DNA of 64,000 nt from Aselliscus stoliczkanus (GCA_033961575.1 CM066734.1:80870501-80934500); one strand, 5' to 3'. Numbered from the stretch's first letter, positions 21,891 through 34,613 are shown. Notes: generated by a model from the letters alone, not told the origin. Made by a program: numbers and translations.

Positions 21891-22634
21891 TGTTGGTGCA
21901 GGTAAATTTTAATCCAAGATCATGAGTTATAAATGAGATCAAATTATGTTAATTACCAAATTGTTCAATTGGGAAATAAATTTTTCAATTTGGTAATAAA
22001 ATATAAAATATACATATTTGAGAAATATTTTAAATCTTCAGTAATCAATAATAACTTTCTGAGTTAATGAGAATATTAGTTAATTAAAATATCCATTGTT
22101 CAAGCATCATTGCTTATATGCTCATATTGCCCACCAAAGATCAACTCTATTTAATGTAAGAATCTGATAGCTTCAAATTGTTTGTCTCACTGCAGTTTTA
22201 AGGTCTATCATAAGCCAAACCTGACATTTGAATTAGTCATTCAAAGTATCCTTCTTTCCTCCTTGACTACCATTTACACTATTGATAATAACTCTTAAAA
22301 TTCCTCTTTCTTTGTCTTAACAGTGCATTTAAGATTCAACAGTGATCTAACAGAGAGCTGGGGACAGAAATTATTTTTTGACACTGAAACTGCCCTGATT
22401 TCCTCACAAATTCTTACATCAAACTCCCATCTAGTAAAAACTAAGCTCATAACCAGTCAAAAGTGAAATAATGCTTTGTACTTGTCAGGTTTTCCTTAGC
22501 TGTGGAAATTTAAGCATAGTTGAAAGCTCAAGTCCATCTGGCCATTACCATCCTTCAACTCACACTTCCTCTAAACTCACTGAGAACACTCCCTTCCCAA
22601 AATTCCTCCAAATATCCTGCCACTTCCATTCATT
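21891..22634. other. unassigned DNA
   Basis: Nothing recognised. An AT-rich near-repeat around 21955-21995 (CAATTGGGAAATAAATTTTT followed by CAATTTGGTAATAAAA) is locally symmetrical. Confidence 0.5.
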
Positions 22635-22648
22635 TGGTTCTTATTCTT

Positions 22649-23082
22649 TTGTTTTTTTGTTTTTTTTAAAGGTTTTATTGGGGAATTGGGGGAGGGGAAC
22701 AGACAAGTTGCTGTCTTTTTGTTCTTCAGTCTAGTTGTGGAGGACGTTGCTTCACTGGCCTATGTTGATATCATCATTGCGCTCTTCCCAGATGAGGCAG
22801 ATCTGTTGCCGGCCTCTGGATGATTGCTCACCGCGGCTTTTGGCAGCTCACGCTGGCTGCCAGCCGCTCATGCTGGCTGCCGGCCACTCACTGTAGCCTA
22901 TGGCAGCCCACTGCAGCAGGGGCTGCAGCCTACACTGTTGCCAGGGCTCGCACAGCCCAGCTCCAGGTAGAGCTGCTGTTAGCTGTAGAGGGCAGTGTCA
23001 CTGGCCCTCATGTGTGGGATCCGAACAGGGGCCGCTGGCATCCCAAAACCAGCTCTTAACCAGTGCGCCACTCGGCCGGCCC
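22649..23082 (-). mobile_element. SINE family C copy 1 (long composite)
   Basis: Reverse orientation. The 3' end complement (AAAGGTTTTATTGGGGAATT) is followed by a long body including GACAAGTTGCTGTCTTTTTG and two tandem units of about 21 bp (CTCACGCTGGCTGCCAGCCG, then CTCATGCTGGCTGCCGGCCA). A family A-like head follows (GGGCAGTGTCACTGGCCCTC to CCACTCGGCCGGCC). The target duplication TGGTTCTTATTCTT (22635-22648 and 23083-23096) is perfect. It has one copy of the terminal GGGGAACAG-type unit. Confidence 0.93.
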
Positions 23083-23231
23083 TGGTTCTTATTCTTGACC
23101 GCCTCACATTTAGCTACTCTTTACACTGATGTCTTCTCTCTTCTACTATGCTGTACGCATCTCTCCTCCATTATGATATCCCAGCCAGAAGTCTGAAACG
23201 ACAGGCTTCATTCCTGTAGTGAATGTTTGAT

Positions 23232-23340
23232 GGTTATTATTATTATTATTATTATTATTAAACTTATTGGGGTGACATTGGTTAGTAAAATTACATAGGT
23301 TTCAAGTACACTTCTATAATACATCATTTTTCTTTACCAA
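23232..23340 (-). mobile_element. L1 3' end fragment
   Basis: An (ATT)n tract at 23237-23260, then TTATTGGGGTGACATTGGTT, AAATTACATAGGTTTCAAGT and TCTATAATACATCAT. This is an antisense L1 3' UTR with the A-tail diverged to (TAA)n. Confidence 0.85.
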
Positions 23341-23344
23341 TTAA

Positions 23345-24835
23345 TTGAAAGCCCATGTACGTGGAAGCTACTGATAATTCATTCATATAACTTAAAATCA
23401 TTGGAATTAGCATATGATGATCTCAGTACATCCTAATGCCAAAATGTAAGGATTTAATAGATATCATGGAGAAATTTTGAATCAGTTCTTTCCAATTTTG
23501 AGTCTACCAGGCAACTTTAGCCTATAGATGCTATTAGTTTTAGCATAGTGTTATTTTGTGGGAAAGCAGCTTAACAGCATTTGTATGTGCTTCTTGTATT
23601 AAATAACAGAGTGAGATAATCAGGCTTAAAAAATAATGACTTGTTTTGCTCATTAGCTGAATGAATGTGGAAAATGACTCACTCATCATTTTATAAACTT
23701 GTCATAATGCTGCATTTTGTGTCAGCCAGCAGTAAGACCCAGATTAGCAGACTCATAGCAGGAGGCCCCAAAGATTACAGAAAATTGCCATTAAAAATGA
23801 CTTGACAACATTTTAAATTTGTTATTCTTTGGCAAAACAATGTAGTCAGCCAATTGATGAATTTTCTGCATGCTGTTAGCCTCTTTCTGAATTATATTCA
23901 GTTTATAAAAACATGATGCATTTTTGTTTTACATGGACAGCACATAAGGTTTACCAGCTTGAACTGGTTTCTCTGTGAAAGACTGTCCAGCACCCCACCG
24001 ATGTTAAATGTGTCATTAACCTTCTACCTGGGGTGTTTATTACCTTAACTTAGACAATATTCACAAATGCCCTTATCAACATAATGAGGTCAAGGCAGCA
24101 ATCAATGTCTGCTGAGATGTCTCTTGTTTCTTGAAAGTACAACTGCTTTTTAAATCAAAATCTATCATCTAGGTTAAAAAGAGGAAGAGAGCTAGAGAGC
24201 TTCATTGTACCAAAAAATCAGTACTTATCTTTCACCAAAAAAGATATGAAAGTTGGGTGATCGTGTAATTTATTCACCAACGATACTTTTTAGAATAAAA
24301 GGGAGTACCCCTAATAGATACATTGGAACAACTATGTGCAAACAGGGATATGTGACAGTTTACCCTGCATTTAAGAGAAAAGAAACATCAGCACTCTCTT
24401 CTTTGCTGTTTGATAATGGTTAGAAGTTTCAAACTCATCAAAGTTTCTTCGGATTTGCAAAGATTAGGAATATTTCTATATCATAACTTAATTTAAACCA
24501 TCTTTATATCATCTTTTACCACTTTGAACTTAAACTCTGATTTCATTTTGGAGCAAAATATATGATCCATAAATACATTCAAAAGGAAATAGTTTTCATT
24601 TAAGTTTAAAAAGTCATGTCTCTTGTTCCATATCTTGATATGGGTGTTGGTTACATAGATATTAGATATATATAAATCAAATATATATATTTGCCAAACT
24701 TTCAAACTATACAATTAAGATTTGGGCTTTGACTATATATAATTATACCTCATTTAAAAGTTTCTGCTTCCCTTCAAAGACTTATATCAGTTAATTGCTA
24801 ACAAAGATTTTGGGATCTCTTTGTGTTTTAATCTC
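23345..24835. other. repeat-poor block, possible conserved non-coding DNA
   Basis: About 1.5 kb with no recognised repeat. The part at 23640-24130 has a motif-dense appearance: TGACTCACTCATCATTTTAT, GGCAAAACAATGTAGTCAGC and CAATTGATGAATTTTCTGCA. It has no long frame and no splice-bounded coding segment that I can defend. Conservation is an inference only. Confidence 0.4.
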
Positions 24836-25250
24836 TGTGCTAGGCTTTATTCTAGACACTGGTGATGCAGTAGAGGACTGGGGATCAAAAGCCTCACTTC
24901 AAAGAACTTATATTGTAGTGGGATAAAAGAGAAAATAAACTTAAAGAAAATAAATAATAACATAATGTCACATAGTAATTAGTCCTATGAGGAAAATCCC
25001 TGAAGAGATGACAACTGAGTGAAGATTTTAGTAAAGAGAAGTAGAGAGTAGCATTCTAAACAGTCAGAGAGTAGGGCTCTCATATACAGTATTTTTAAGG
25101 AACGTGAAGTATATTGATTGGGACATAGTGGGTAGAGGAAGGTAAGGTTGCAGAGATGGACATGTGCCACACAATGCAGAGCTGAGTCAGGTCTATAATT
25201 TAGTAAATTATAATCAGGAGTCTATAATTTAGTGAGTTTTAAGTAGAGTT
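24836..25250 (-). mobile_element. L2 LINE fragment
   Basis: In antisense, GTGCTAGGCTTTATTCTAGA, GAACTTATATTGTAGTGGGA, AGAAAATAAACTTAAAGAAA, GAAGAGATGACAACTGAGTG and AGTAGCATTCTAAACAGTCA follow the L2 3' half (ORF2 end and 3' UTR) in reverse. Confidence 0.7.
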
Positions 25251-27179
25251 TTGACACCTTTGTCCTATAAATAGACAAAATTTGTAGTCTGTGATTCCTT
25301 TAAATATATTACTAAATTTTTTCCAGAAGAAATCTGTACTAATACAAAACTAGTAATTTATTGTGTATTTTCCTAATACAAGGTTTAAGTCAGACACAGT
25401 AAGGGGGGACAAATAAATGGTTATTGTAGCATTGTTACCTTATTTCCATTTTATTTTTACCTCAGTTGAAGCTTATAGCATCAATTTTTAGGCCAGTCCC
25501 TTTCACAAACCCCAAGACATCACAGACTCATAGGGTACTCATGAACCCAGGGTGCTTGCGCCTTGCAAAACTACTTTATCGCGTCAGACTTTCTATGATA
25601 ATTAAAGATGGATTCTGAAGAATAATAAAGTGCATTTATCCTTAAAATAACAGGTAAAACATAACTTGCAGGTGACTTCCCTTTCCTACATGATTATTTG
25701 AGAAGATAGGTGTTACATGAAAGTTAAACAATATTTCCTTGATAGCAGAATTTTAACAAGCATTTAATATTTAATACATTTTAAAGAAAGAAAATGATAA
25801 TATAGGAGACCGCGTTTTGTTATTTTTGTTTCATTGTATTTGTCAAGGTGTCAGGCTCTGCCAGACCAATTTTCAAATGAGGATTTAAGAAACTGAATAT
25901 TGATCAGCCCATTTTGGAGAATGATAATGCCATTTTCCTTCCTTTAAAAAACTCCAACATTTCAAGCCTGTACATATTACAGATGTTAACTTGGGAATAT
26001 CAATATGTTATTAGCTTGCTAAAGGCATCTATATAAATGTAATATGACAATATTTATCAAATGAATGAAAGAATGAATGGATGGATATGGCAGGATAAAA
26101 TACATCTGGAAGGGGGAGTGAGGGGAATTGTTTACCAATGTGGATAAAAATGGTTCTTTGCACGTGAAAGTATAGCAAATTGTTTTGTGGGATTATCCTT
26201 CTCAACAGTGATAATAAATAATTTCCATTGCAAATGCTCCACAAAGGAGGGTAATGTTGTTCTATTTGCTGTTGAGCTTTCACCATTTGGGGCTGCCAAA
26301 ACTATTTAAAGCCTCACAGGATCCTGCTTCTGATAGGCCAATGAAAATTTGATAATCCATCCAGATATATAGAGATGTCGCTTTAATGGCACCATCATTA
26401 TTGGATCTGTCCTCTACTCAGAAATTCTTAGCCACTAGTAGTAAATGACAGATGTGCTAATTAAGAGACTGAGGCAAAGCCAAGGTTGATGTTCTAATAA
26501 ACAGGTCATTAACTTTGGTAATGACCAATTTGAGAAGATGATTATTATTACAAACTATATTCCATGAGTTATGAGAGCAACAGTATAACTCTGGAGTACA
26601 TCCAATGGTCAGATTATAATAGAAACTATTCTGAAACAATGGATATTTCTAATACATCATCTTGCCTATTTATAACTTTTTACATTTGCAAAATGTGGTG
26701 GTTTAATAAATTTAATAAAGCAAAACATTAAATGCTTAATTGATTAAATTCAAGTAAATAATTGGCCTTTCCTTTGAGAGTCAGATGAAAAGCCTTGTTG
26801 ATGGTAATTTTAAGATTCTGCCTAACAAACGTGACTGTGTTAGAATAAGCAACTCTCTTCAGAGTCCACAAATGACATTTAAATAAGGAAGATTAGAATC
26901 ATATCATAACTATGTTGGAAACAAATTTAGGAGTAAAACTGTCCTCTCCTTGAACTAATATAAGAATTGCTTCCACAATATCTATTGTGGATTATTAAAG
27001 AATTTCCTTCTTGAACTTCAAACATCACAGTTTTGTTTTTGTTTTTGTTTTATTCTCATAAGAGAAACTTTACTATGAAATAGTGCTTCTATAAAGTTCT
27101 TCCAGATATAGAACTAACTTCTAGAGAAAATATGGATGATCTTCATTTCATAAAATGTAAGTTTAAAAGTCTGGAAACA
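25251..27179. other. repeat-poor AT-rich DNA
   Basis: About 1.9 kb without a recognised interspersed repeat. Only short frames of up to 85 codons. Confidence 0.5.
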
Positions 27180-27281
27180 GGGCTGGCCGAGTGGCACAAT
27201 GGTTAAACGCTCGCTTGGGAATCCAGCGGCCCCGGTTCGGGTCCCACATATGAGGGCCAGTGACACTGCCCTAAAAAAAAA
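27180..27281 (+). mobile_element. SINE family A copy 4
   Basis: GGGCTGGCCGAGTGGCACAA, hairpin remnant CGCTCGCTTGGGAATCCAGC, GGCCCCGGTTCGGGTCCCAC and TGAGGGCCAGTGACACTGCC. The tail is about 10 A. Target duplications AGTCTGGAAACA and AGCCTGGAAACA. Confidence 0.95.
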
Positions 27282-27479
27282 AGCCTGGAAACATTTTTTA
27301 TGACTTTTCTAAATCTACTCTTTTCTCATTAAATATGCTAGGCATTTGCAACCAATTCTCATGTGACATGGCTTGCAGATCCCTCACTGTAGCAACTCCT
27401 TTGTTTTGGCTGGAAAAACAGTTCTTTTCCTGTTTTTCCTTGTCTGTTCACACAATAAACTAGAAAACTAAATACCCCT

Positions 27480-27790
27480 TTCCCATCTAACTTTGCAACC
27501 AAAAGTAACCAGTCTCAATCACACTGAACAATGAGACATAAACAAAAGTCTACTAAGAACTTCTGGGAAGTATATGCTTTCTTATAACAAGCTCTACAGT
27601 ACTCTCTCTCAGTCTTTCCTTCTTGAATAGAAACAGGATACCTATATGAGAAGAAGCTATGTTGCAACCCAAAAGTGCCTGCCTGAGGACAATATGCAAA
27701 CCATGGCATACTGTAAAGATGGAAGGATCTTAGGTCCTTAAAAACGTCCTGGAGTGGATGAGCCCATGTAAACAACCTCAAAATTTCATA
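27480..27790 (+). mobile_element. MLT1J-like MaLR LTR fragment
   Basis: AACTTCTGGGAAGTATATGC, GCATACTGTAAAGATGGAAG, GATCTTAGGTCCTTAAAAAC, and GTCCTGGAGTGGATGAGCCC followed by AACAACCTC. These parallel the 3' half of MLT1J-type LTRs. A similar element lies at 57660. Confidence 0.6.
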
Positions 27791-28419
27791 ATATGCAAAA
27801 AAAAAAAAAAGATCTATATATACTTAAGACACTGTTCACTATTCATTAAGTCCATTCCATGCTGGTTAAGGGATTTGAGTACTCTTTCCTCTTGGTACTT
27901 CCTTTAGCTTCTCTCCAATTTTTATTTATGCACAAGGGGGAGAGTTATCCTTTCTCATAAGTCATAAAACATTCCCAACAAGCCACAGGTGGATTGGCCC
28001 TTCCGTGTATATATAACATGCTGCCAACAGCTCCCTTACCATCCTTTTTAATCTCACAGTGCCTTTCCCTAATTGAAGGATTGTTCTGAAAACCCATTTC
28101 ATTTCTACACTACTGTGATTTCCCTACTGGGATGTTTGTAGATTCTCTTCACTTTTCACATTCACAATACCAGTATATGCAACACTTTGTATCAATAGGC
28201 TCAGAAAGACAGGACAGGAACGAATCATGTCAACCTGGCAGTGCTGGGCATCCTTCTCCAAAGGGCATCCTCAAGGCAATTCAACTACCAGTTCCAGGTG
28301 CCATGAGACAAGATCCTCAAGAAATAGGTGCTATTCTAGCTTAAAAGCTTCCTCTACAAGACCCTTCGTGAAAGAAGAATGGTTAAAATATGAACAGTTG
28401 AACTTCTTTAAAAAATTGC
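27791..28419. other. unassigned DNA
   Basis: Nothing recognised. Short overlapping frames at 28132-28475 lack a domain. Confidence 0.5.
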
Positions 28420-28570
28420 CTTGGGACCATACAGTTCAATCTACACTTTTTAACATGAGGAAAAATAAGGCATAAAAAGACTAAATGACTTTCTCAAGAA
28501 CACAAGTTTACTTAAAGGCGGTACTAGACTGGAACACAGTCCTCCTATCTCCTGACCCAATGTCCTAAAT
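28420..28570 (-). mobile_element. probable MIR fragment
   Basis: Antisense MIR-like order: AACATGAGGAAAAATAAGGC, ATGACTTTCTCAAGAACACA, AGGCGGTACTAGACTGGAAC. Weak. Confidence 0.45.
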
Positions 28571-29406
28571 AACATTGTTCCTTAAGATTTATTCAATAAT
28601 TTTGCTGTTATTTTTACTTGTGAATGATTGGTTGTGTTTTTTTTTTTCTTTCCTCCTCAGTGTGAAATTGAAAAAATATAAACACATTAAATTACTTCCA
28701 AGATATTAAAAATGTAACCAAAACTTTAACATTACAATTGTAGTATTTTAGATTAAATAAAAAATGATGTGCAGATGTCATTGACTGATTTACGAAAAGT
28801 AAAGAAACTATAAGACATTTTAAAAAGAAACTGAAGAAGACACAAAGAAATGAAAGACATTCTGTGTTCATGGATTGGAAAAATCAACATAGTTAAAATG
28901 GCCATATTACCCAAAGCAATATACAGATTTAATGCAATCCCTGTCAAAATCCCAATGGAATTTTTTAAAGAAATAGAACAAAATAACCATCTGTGTGTGG
29001 AATCACAAAAGACTCCGAAGAGCCAAAGCAATCCTAAGAAAAAAGAATAGTGGCGGAGATATCATACTCCCTGACTTCAGCTGGTACTACAGAGCAATAA
29101 TAATCAAAACAGCATGTATTGGCAGAAAAACAGATACACAGACCAGTGGAATAGAGTTGAAAACCTAGAAATAAACCCACATAAATATGGACAGATAACT
29201 TTTAACAAAGAAGCCAAAAATATACAATGGAGGAAAGAAATCCTCTCCAATAAATGGTGCTGGGAAAATAGAAAAGCCACGTGCAAACAATGAAACTAGA
29301 CTGCTATCTGTCACCATGTACCAAAATTAATTCAAAATGAATCAAAGACCTAAATATAATACCTGAAACAATAAGCTGCATAGAAGAAAACATAGGTATT
29401 AAACTT

Positions 29407-29838
29407 ATGGACCTTGGGTTCAAAAAGGATTTTATGAATTTGACGTCAAAGGCAAAGGAAGTAAAAGCAAAAATCAATGAATGGGATTATGTAAAAAGCT
29501 TCTGCCCAGCAAAAGAAACCATCAACAAAACAAAGAGGCAACCAACCAAATGGGAAAAGATATTTGCAAACAGTGCCTCTGATAAGGGGCTAATATTCAA
29601 AATATACAAGGAACTCATACAACTCAACAACAAAAAGACAAACAATCCAATTAAAAAATGGGCAGAGGACATGAGCAGAAACTTCTCCCAAGAACACATA
29701 CAAATAGCCAACAGATATATGAAAAAATGCTCAATTTCACTAGCTATTAGAGAAATGCAAATCAAGACCACAATGAGATATCACCTCACACCAGTTAGAA
29801 TGGTGATCATCAACAAGACAAATAATAACAAATATTAG
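29407..29838 (+). pseudogene. L1 ORF2 C-terminal remnant, 143 codons
   Basis: The longest frame in the window. The translation carries [60 protein letters not shown] and [10 protein letters not shown], all standard mammalian L1 ORF2 text. The full protein would be about 1,275 residues; the endonuclease and the reverse-transcriptase catalytic region are absent. Confidence 0.9.
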
Positions 29839-29939
29839 AGAGGCTGCAGAGAAAAAGGAACCCTCATACACTGTGGGTGGGAATGCAGATTGGTGCAGCT
29901 GCTATGGATGGCAGTGTTCCTCAAAAAATTAAGAATAGC

Positions 29940-30095
29940 GGGCCGGCCAAGTGGCTCAGTTGGTTAAGAGCTCATTCAAGAGTGTGAGCTCAGCTCTGAG
30001 CAACAGCAGTTCAATGCCCAGCCTGAGCTGAGCTGCCGATGAGCTGCCAACTGGTGGCAGGATGGCTCAGCTAAAAAAAAAAAAAAAAAAAAGAA
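29940..30095 (+). mobile_element. SINE family B copy 3, inside L1
   Basis: GGGCCGGCCAAGTGGCTCAG, GAGCTCATTCAAGAGTGTGA, GCTCTGAGCAACAGCAGTTC and AACTGGTGGCAGGATGGCTC, then an A-run and A/G-rich tail. Flanks AAAATTAAGAATAG and AAAATTAAAAGAAT fit a target duplication within the L1. Confidence 0.93.
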
Positions 30096-30457
30096 AAGGA
30101 GGAAAAAAAAAGAAAATTAAAAGAATTACCACATGACTCAGGAATCCCTCTTCTGGGTGTATACCCCCAAAAATCTGAAAACATTTATCTGTAAAGATAT
30201 ATGTTCTCTGATGTTCATACAGCTTTATTTACAGTGGCAAAAATATAGAAACAACCAAAGTGTCCTTCCATTGATGATTAGATAAAGAAGAGGTGGTATA
30301 TATGCACAATGGAATACTACCATAAGAAAAGATGAAATATTGCCATTTGCAACAACATGGATGGATCTTGAGATTATTATGCCAAGCTAAATAAATTAGA
30401 AAAAGTTGAGACCCATATGATTTCACTGATATGTGGGATATAAAAGTGAGAGCAACA

Positions 30458-30562
30458 GGGCCGGCTGAGTGGTGCAGTGGTTAAGTGCTGGCTTGGAAAG
30501 CCAGAGGCCCTGGTTCAGTCCCACATGTGAGGGCCAGTGACACCTCCCTCAAAAAAAAAAAA
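30458..30562 (+). mobile_element. SINE family A copy 5, inside L1
   Basis: GGGCCGGCTGAGTGGTGCAG through GAGGGCCAGTGACACCTCCC plus A-tail. Target duplications AAAGTGAGAGCAACA and AAAGTGATAGCAACA. Confidence 0.95.
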
Positions 30563-30839
30563 AAAAGTGATAGCAACAAAGGAACAAGACATACAAATAA
30601 AGAAACAAAAACTCATCGACACAGACAATAGTTAAGTGGTTACCAGAGGGTAAGGGGAGAGAGGAGATGGCAGAATAGGATAAAGGGAGTCATATACATG
30701 GAGGTGGAAGAACTGACTCTGGGTGGTGAATACACAATGTGATATACAGATGATGTATTACAGAATTGTACACTTGAAACCTATGTAATTTTACTAATCA
30801 TTGTCACCCCAATAATTTAATTTTAAAAAAAGATAACTC

Positions 30840-31109
30840 ACATAGTTGCTTACAATCAAATATTAAGAAACACTCAAACATATTTTATTTTCTATTTATA
30901 AAAGAAAATTTATAATTGTATATTCAAATGACAAAACTACAGCAATGATTGCAAAGTTTATCTCTGATAGTATCATGATTCAAAATGAGAAAGCTTGCAC
31001 ACATTTCTGATTATAGGAAAAGACTTACAAGAGTAATCATTGATATGAATAAGAATAGCCAAAAAGATTGAGGAGTGAAATTATTAATAAATATAATTAT
31101 ATTTATTAT
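30840..31109. other. unassigned AT-rich DNA
   Basis: Nothing recognised. Confidence 0.4.
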
Positions 31110-31300
31110 TTCCTAATGAATGCCTATTATGTGCCAAGGATCATTTGAAAAACCGTCACATGCATGAAATTATTTAATCCTCACAAAGAGTTAAAATTGT
31201 GACTCTCATTTTTCAGATGAAGCAAGGATCACAAGAAAATGATTAGCTGATCCAATGTCACAAACTAGGAAATGGTAGAGACAGGAATTAAACAAAATGA
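31110..31300 (-). mobile_element. MIR SINE
   Basis: In antisense: TGCCTATTATGTGCCAAGGA, ATTATTTAATCCTCACAAAG, CATTTTTCAGATGAAGCAAG, and CCAATGTCACAAACTAGGAA followed by GACAGGAATTAAAC. This is the full MIR order in reverse. Confidence 0.82.
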
Positions 31301-32159
31301 CACTTTGGTTGTAAAAATTTTAAAAAAAAATGCATCCCTCAAATTCCTACAACATAAAGTGTCACCATTGACTCAGACAAACAAATGTATTTTAATGAAA
31401 TCATTTATAATTAGAGAATTTTAGTGCTGCCATTAGAACTGTGTTTCTGACATGTTTCATATCTATTAAAATGACAGACCATAATAGATGCTGATAACAA
31501 ATGGGATAGCAAAATGTTGGCAACAAAATTAGAGTCATGTTTCCAAAATACTTAAAAATCTTGGTTTATTGGTCTCTTTGGTTTATTTTCAAACAGTATT
31601 AGATGTAATCCAATAAAAATAGCCTGTTTTCTTGAAGCTATCATTACATGTATAAAACACCATAGCAGCAAATATTCTAAATTTAACTGGTTATAGTCTT
31701 TATTTTCCTTAGCCTATCTGTGTCTTTACAGTGCTAAGAGTAAAACCGTTCCATCAATTAATCAGTTGCTTTTTTGATATGATTCCAAAATATTAGTGTG
31801 TACAACTATTTGGCTAAATTGTCTGTTTTAATTAAATTGGCTGAATATTATGTTTTATGGAATCTGTGTCTGTGTGGAATCTGTCACCATTGCTAGAAAA
31901 CTGGTTAATTTATTCTGAGTATGAAATATGGACTTTTGGATGATATGAGAAACATCCAACTCAATTAGAGATCATCTTTTCAACCAAAGACTAATGTCAT
32001 ACATGAGAGAGAAAAATACTTGCATAAATATTTACAGTAATATAGACTGTGACAATTTCTATAAGACTGGTACTAAGTGGCAAAGAAATTCAAAGGAAGT
32101 AAATATTAATTCTGAATGGTGTAAGGGACTGAATTTTAATTTTTTATGAGTAAAAAATG
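31301..32159. other. unassigned AT-rich DNA
   Basis: No repeat or coding frame recognised. Confidence 0.5.
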
Positions 32160-32577
32160 CATAATTGAAAGTGTTGTGGGCTGCCCTGAAAAACAGTGAA
32201 GACTTTTATAGGAAGAGATGGAGAGACAACTGATGCTGGGAAATGGATAATGGAGGAGTCCACAGAAAATTACAAATGAGAGAAGCAGAATAGTGAAAGA
32301 TAAAGTTGGGAAAATATATTAGTAAAAAACATAAAAGCTTTATTGATAAAAGAGACTACTGAAACTATATCTTATTCGCAAAACTATGGACATTTGCTCA
32401 TTCAGACATTTAATAGGTCAGTTTGAAAATAAGATTACTGTTGCAAGTAATCTAGGTGGGAAGTGGTTAGGGAAGAGCCATGGTGTTATCAAAAGTAATG
32501 AAGACCGGCCAAGTGGTGCAGTGGTTAGGCGCTGGCAGCGCCCCGGTTCGGTCCCACATATGAGGGCCAGTGACACT

Positions 32578-32614
<37 letters not shown>

Positions 32615-33120
32615 AAAAAAGTACTGAAAGATTAAGATGTTAGGTATGTGTTTCTGTGTAAGTGTTGATAAAAGTGCAGCTACAAAAGCTTCTTACAAAG
32701 AAAAAATCAGTAGGGCTAATTATTTGTCAGGTATTATGGGGGGAAATGTTAGACAGAGGGAAAAGTTAATAATTTTGATAAGTGAGCCATTGGTTTCTGT
32801 CGATGATGGTGTCATTATCTAAGGAGCAGGTAGTAGACATCGGGATGAATTCTGGATGAGTGCTTGATTTATTGGGAAATGGTAACGTTTTACTTTTTAC
32901 ATATTTAGTGCATACTCCGGTAGAGATGTCATATTAGCAATAGTAAATATAAATGCAGATTTTTGGAAGGTGGTTAATGCTACAAATATGTACTTTGACC
33001 TATTCTTATAGAGAAGAAACTTGAAATTCTGTTAGTAGATGAAACAGCCAAGACCTCAACTGAGAGATAACAAGAATTTTTCATAACACTTGCATTAAGG
33101 AATGAGGAGGAAGGAGACGT
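32160..33120 (-). mobile_element. diverged L2 LINE, interrupted by a SINE
   Basis: Text resembling the antisense L2 ORF region is scattered in order: TAATCTAGGTGGGAAGTGGT, GAATTCTGGATGAGTGC, CTCCGGTAGAGATGTCATAT, AACAGCCAAGACCTCAACTG, and AGGAATGAGGAGGAAGGAGA. SINE A copy 6 at 32505 splits it. Assignment is tentative. Confidence 0.5.
32505..32612 (+). mobile_element. SINE family A copy 6, lacking the anticodon-like hairpin
   Basis: CCGGCCAAGTGGTGCAGTGG, then GCGCTGGCAGCGCCCCGGTT, in which the usual CTTGGGAAGCCAG is missing. GAGGGCCAGTGACACTGCCC and an A-run follow. Flanks AAAAGTAATGAAGA and AAAAAGTACTGAAAGA. Confidence 0.93.
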
Positions 33121-34464
33121 AACTTTAATGAAGAGAAAAAAGATTATTTAATACTATATTAAGGTTATTTACATCCTTTATGTAAGGAGCTCAAAGAAAT
33201 GTCTGAGAAATAAAATACACCATTCAGTGCCAGCTCATTAGATCCTACCTAGATCAAATCTAAAGAGAATTGACTCTTAGGGCAAAACTTGAATCCCTGT
33301 GAGAAAGCAAACTTGGCCGAGAATTTACATTATAGAAAGTTTTTGAAAAGTAAATGTGGAAAAGAGTGGCAATAAGATATGATCAAGTGAATTGTTGAGC
33401 AGCAATGAGGGTCCGCCTAGGGTTAAATGTGCTGTTCTATAATTATCACCATCTACCAAGAATTGGATTTGATAAAATACACAAGGTTCTTAATTAAGTT
33501 TGGAACAAGTAAGATATACAGCAAAGCCAGGTGTTTTAGAAACATGAGGATAAAAGAATCGGAACTGAATGTTCATTCCAGTGTATTCTCATTTATACAA
33601 ATGAGAAAAAAAATTTGTAATACAAATGAGAAAACTAGAAAAATATAAACACATTAAAGAAAGAAATAAACATAAAGCAAACAGCCAGAACAATCCAAAA
33701 AAGGTCTTAGAGGCTTTGTAAACACAGTTATAGGCTAATAAAGTGTGGTTTTGACAGATGTGGAATATGCCATTTGGCCTACAAAACATTATTTGTGGTC
33801 GTTTCAAAAAAAAAAAAAAAAAACAATTAGACAGCATCAGGGAGAACTGAAGTATTAAAACAAGGAATGAATCTTAAAGCAGCTAATAATCTTTATGGAT
33901 CTTTAGAATGTATTATAAAATGTCTTGTTTAATGTATTACATATATAATTTTATGCTGAGTATCATTCTTTATTTTTAATTGTAATAACCAGGAGTGATT
34001 TTACAGTTAGCAACTGGCACAGCTCAGTCATCGACCAATCTGAACACATTGGAAAAGAGTTTCACAGGCCCTGCTGTGCTAGTTGAATCCTTTAGGTCTT
34101 GGATTATGCTGAAGCCTAATGTGTGTGGGGGAGGGTGGTGGTATCACAACTGAAAGATTCTCAAGAGAGAAGTGGAGTTTTAGCAACAAGTACGGTACTA
34201 TTTAAATACTAGAATTGTGCCAATGTATACCAGCTAAATATCAGCTCTGGTGATAATTATAGCAGTCACTGAAAGGCTACTTTGAATATATATGCATTTC
34301 TTTCAAGTCGGTCAAAGTATAATATGTAAATTGACAATAATCACTACAGAACCGATTTTTAAAAATAATATTTTTTAGCACCTTGTGATTGAAAAAGAGG
34401 AGCTTGGAGATAACTTCATCTAAATCCTTAAATTTAGACAGCAGGTTAAAAAAATAATTGATGA
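33121..34464. other. unassigned AT-rich DNA
   Basis: No repeat recognised. An A-run at 33806-33823 has no recognisable element beside it. Confidence 0.5.
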
Positions 34465-34469
34465 ATGAA

Positions 34470-34613
34470 GAGTGTGTGTGTGTGTTTGTGTGTGTGTACC
34501 TACTGGATATATGAGACATACACATGTCATATATATGTAGTTGCTCTATATATACTATATACATTATATAAATATCATATATATCTATATATCTATATCT
34601 ATATCTCTATATC

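Larger units (their letters stand above)
28818..30830 (+). mobile_element. L1 3' portion, about 1.75 kb without its SINE insertions
   Basis: Sense ORF2 C-terminal third through the 3' UTR. It starts near CTGAAGAAGACACAAAGAAA (reverse-transcriptase-downstream region) and runs through ATGGATTGGAAAAATCAACA, AATGCAATCCCTGTCAAAAT, ACCAGTGGAATAGAGTTGAA and the ORF2 C-terminus. It ends GTACACTTGAAACCTATGTA, TTGTCACCCCAATAATTTAA and an A-rich tail. It is interrupted by SINE B at 29940 and SINE A at 30458, so it predates both. Frameshifts make it inactive. Confidence 0.93.
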
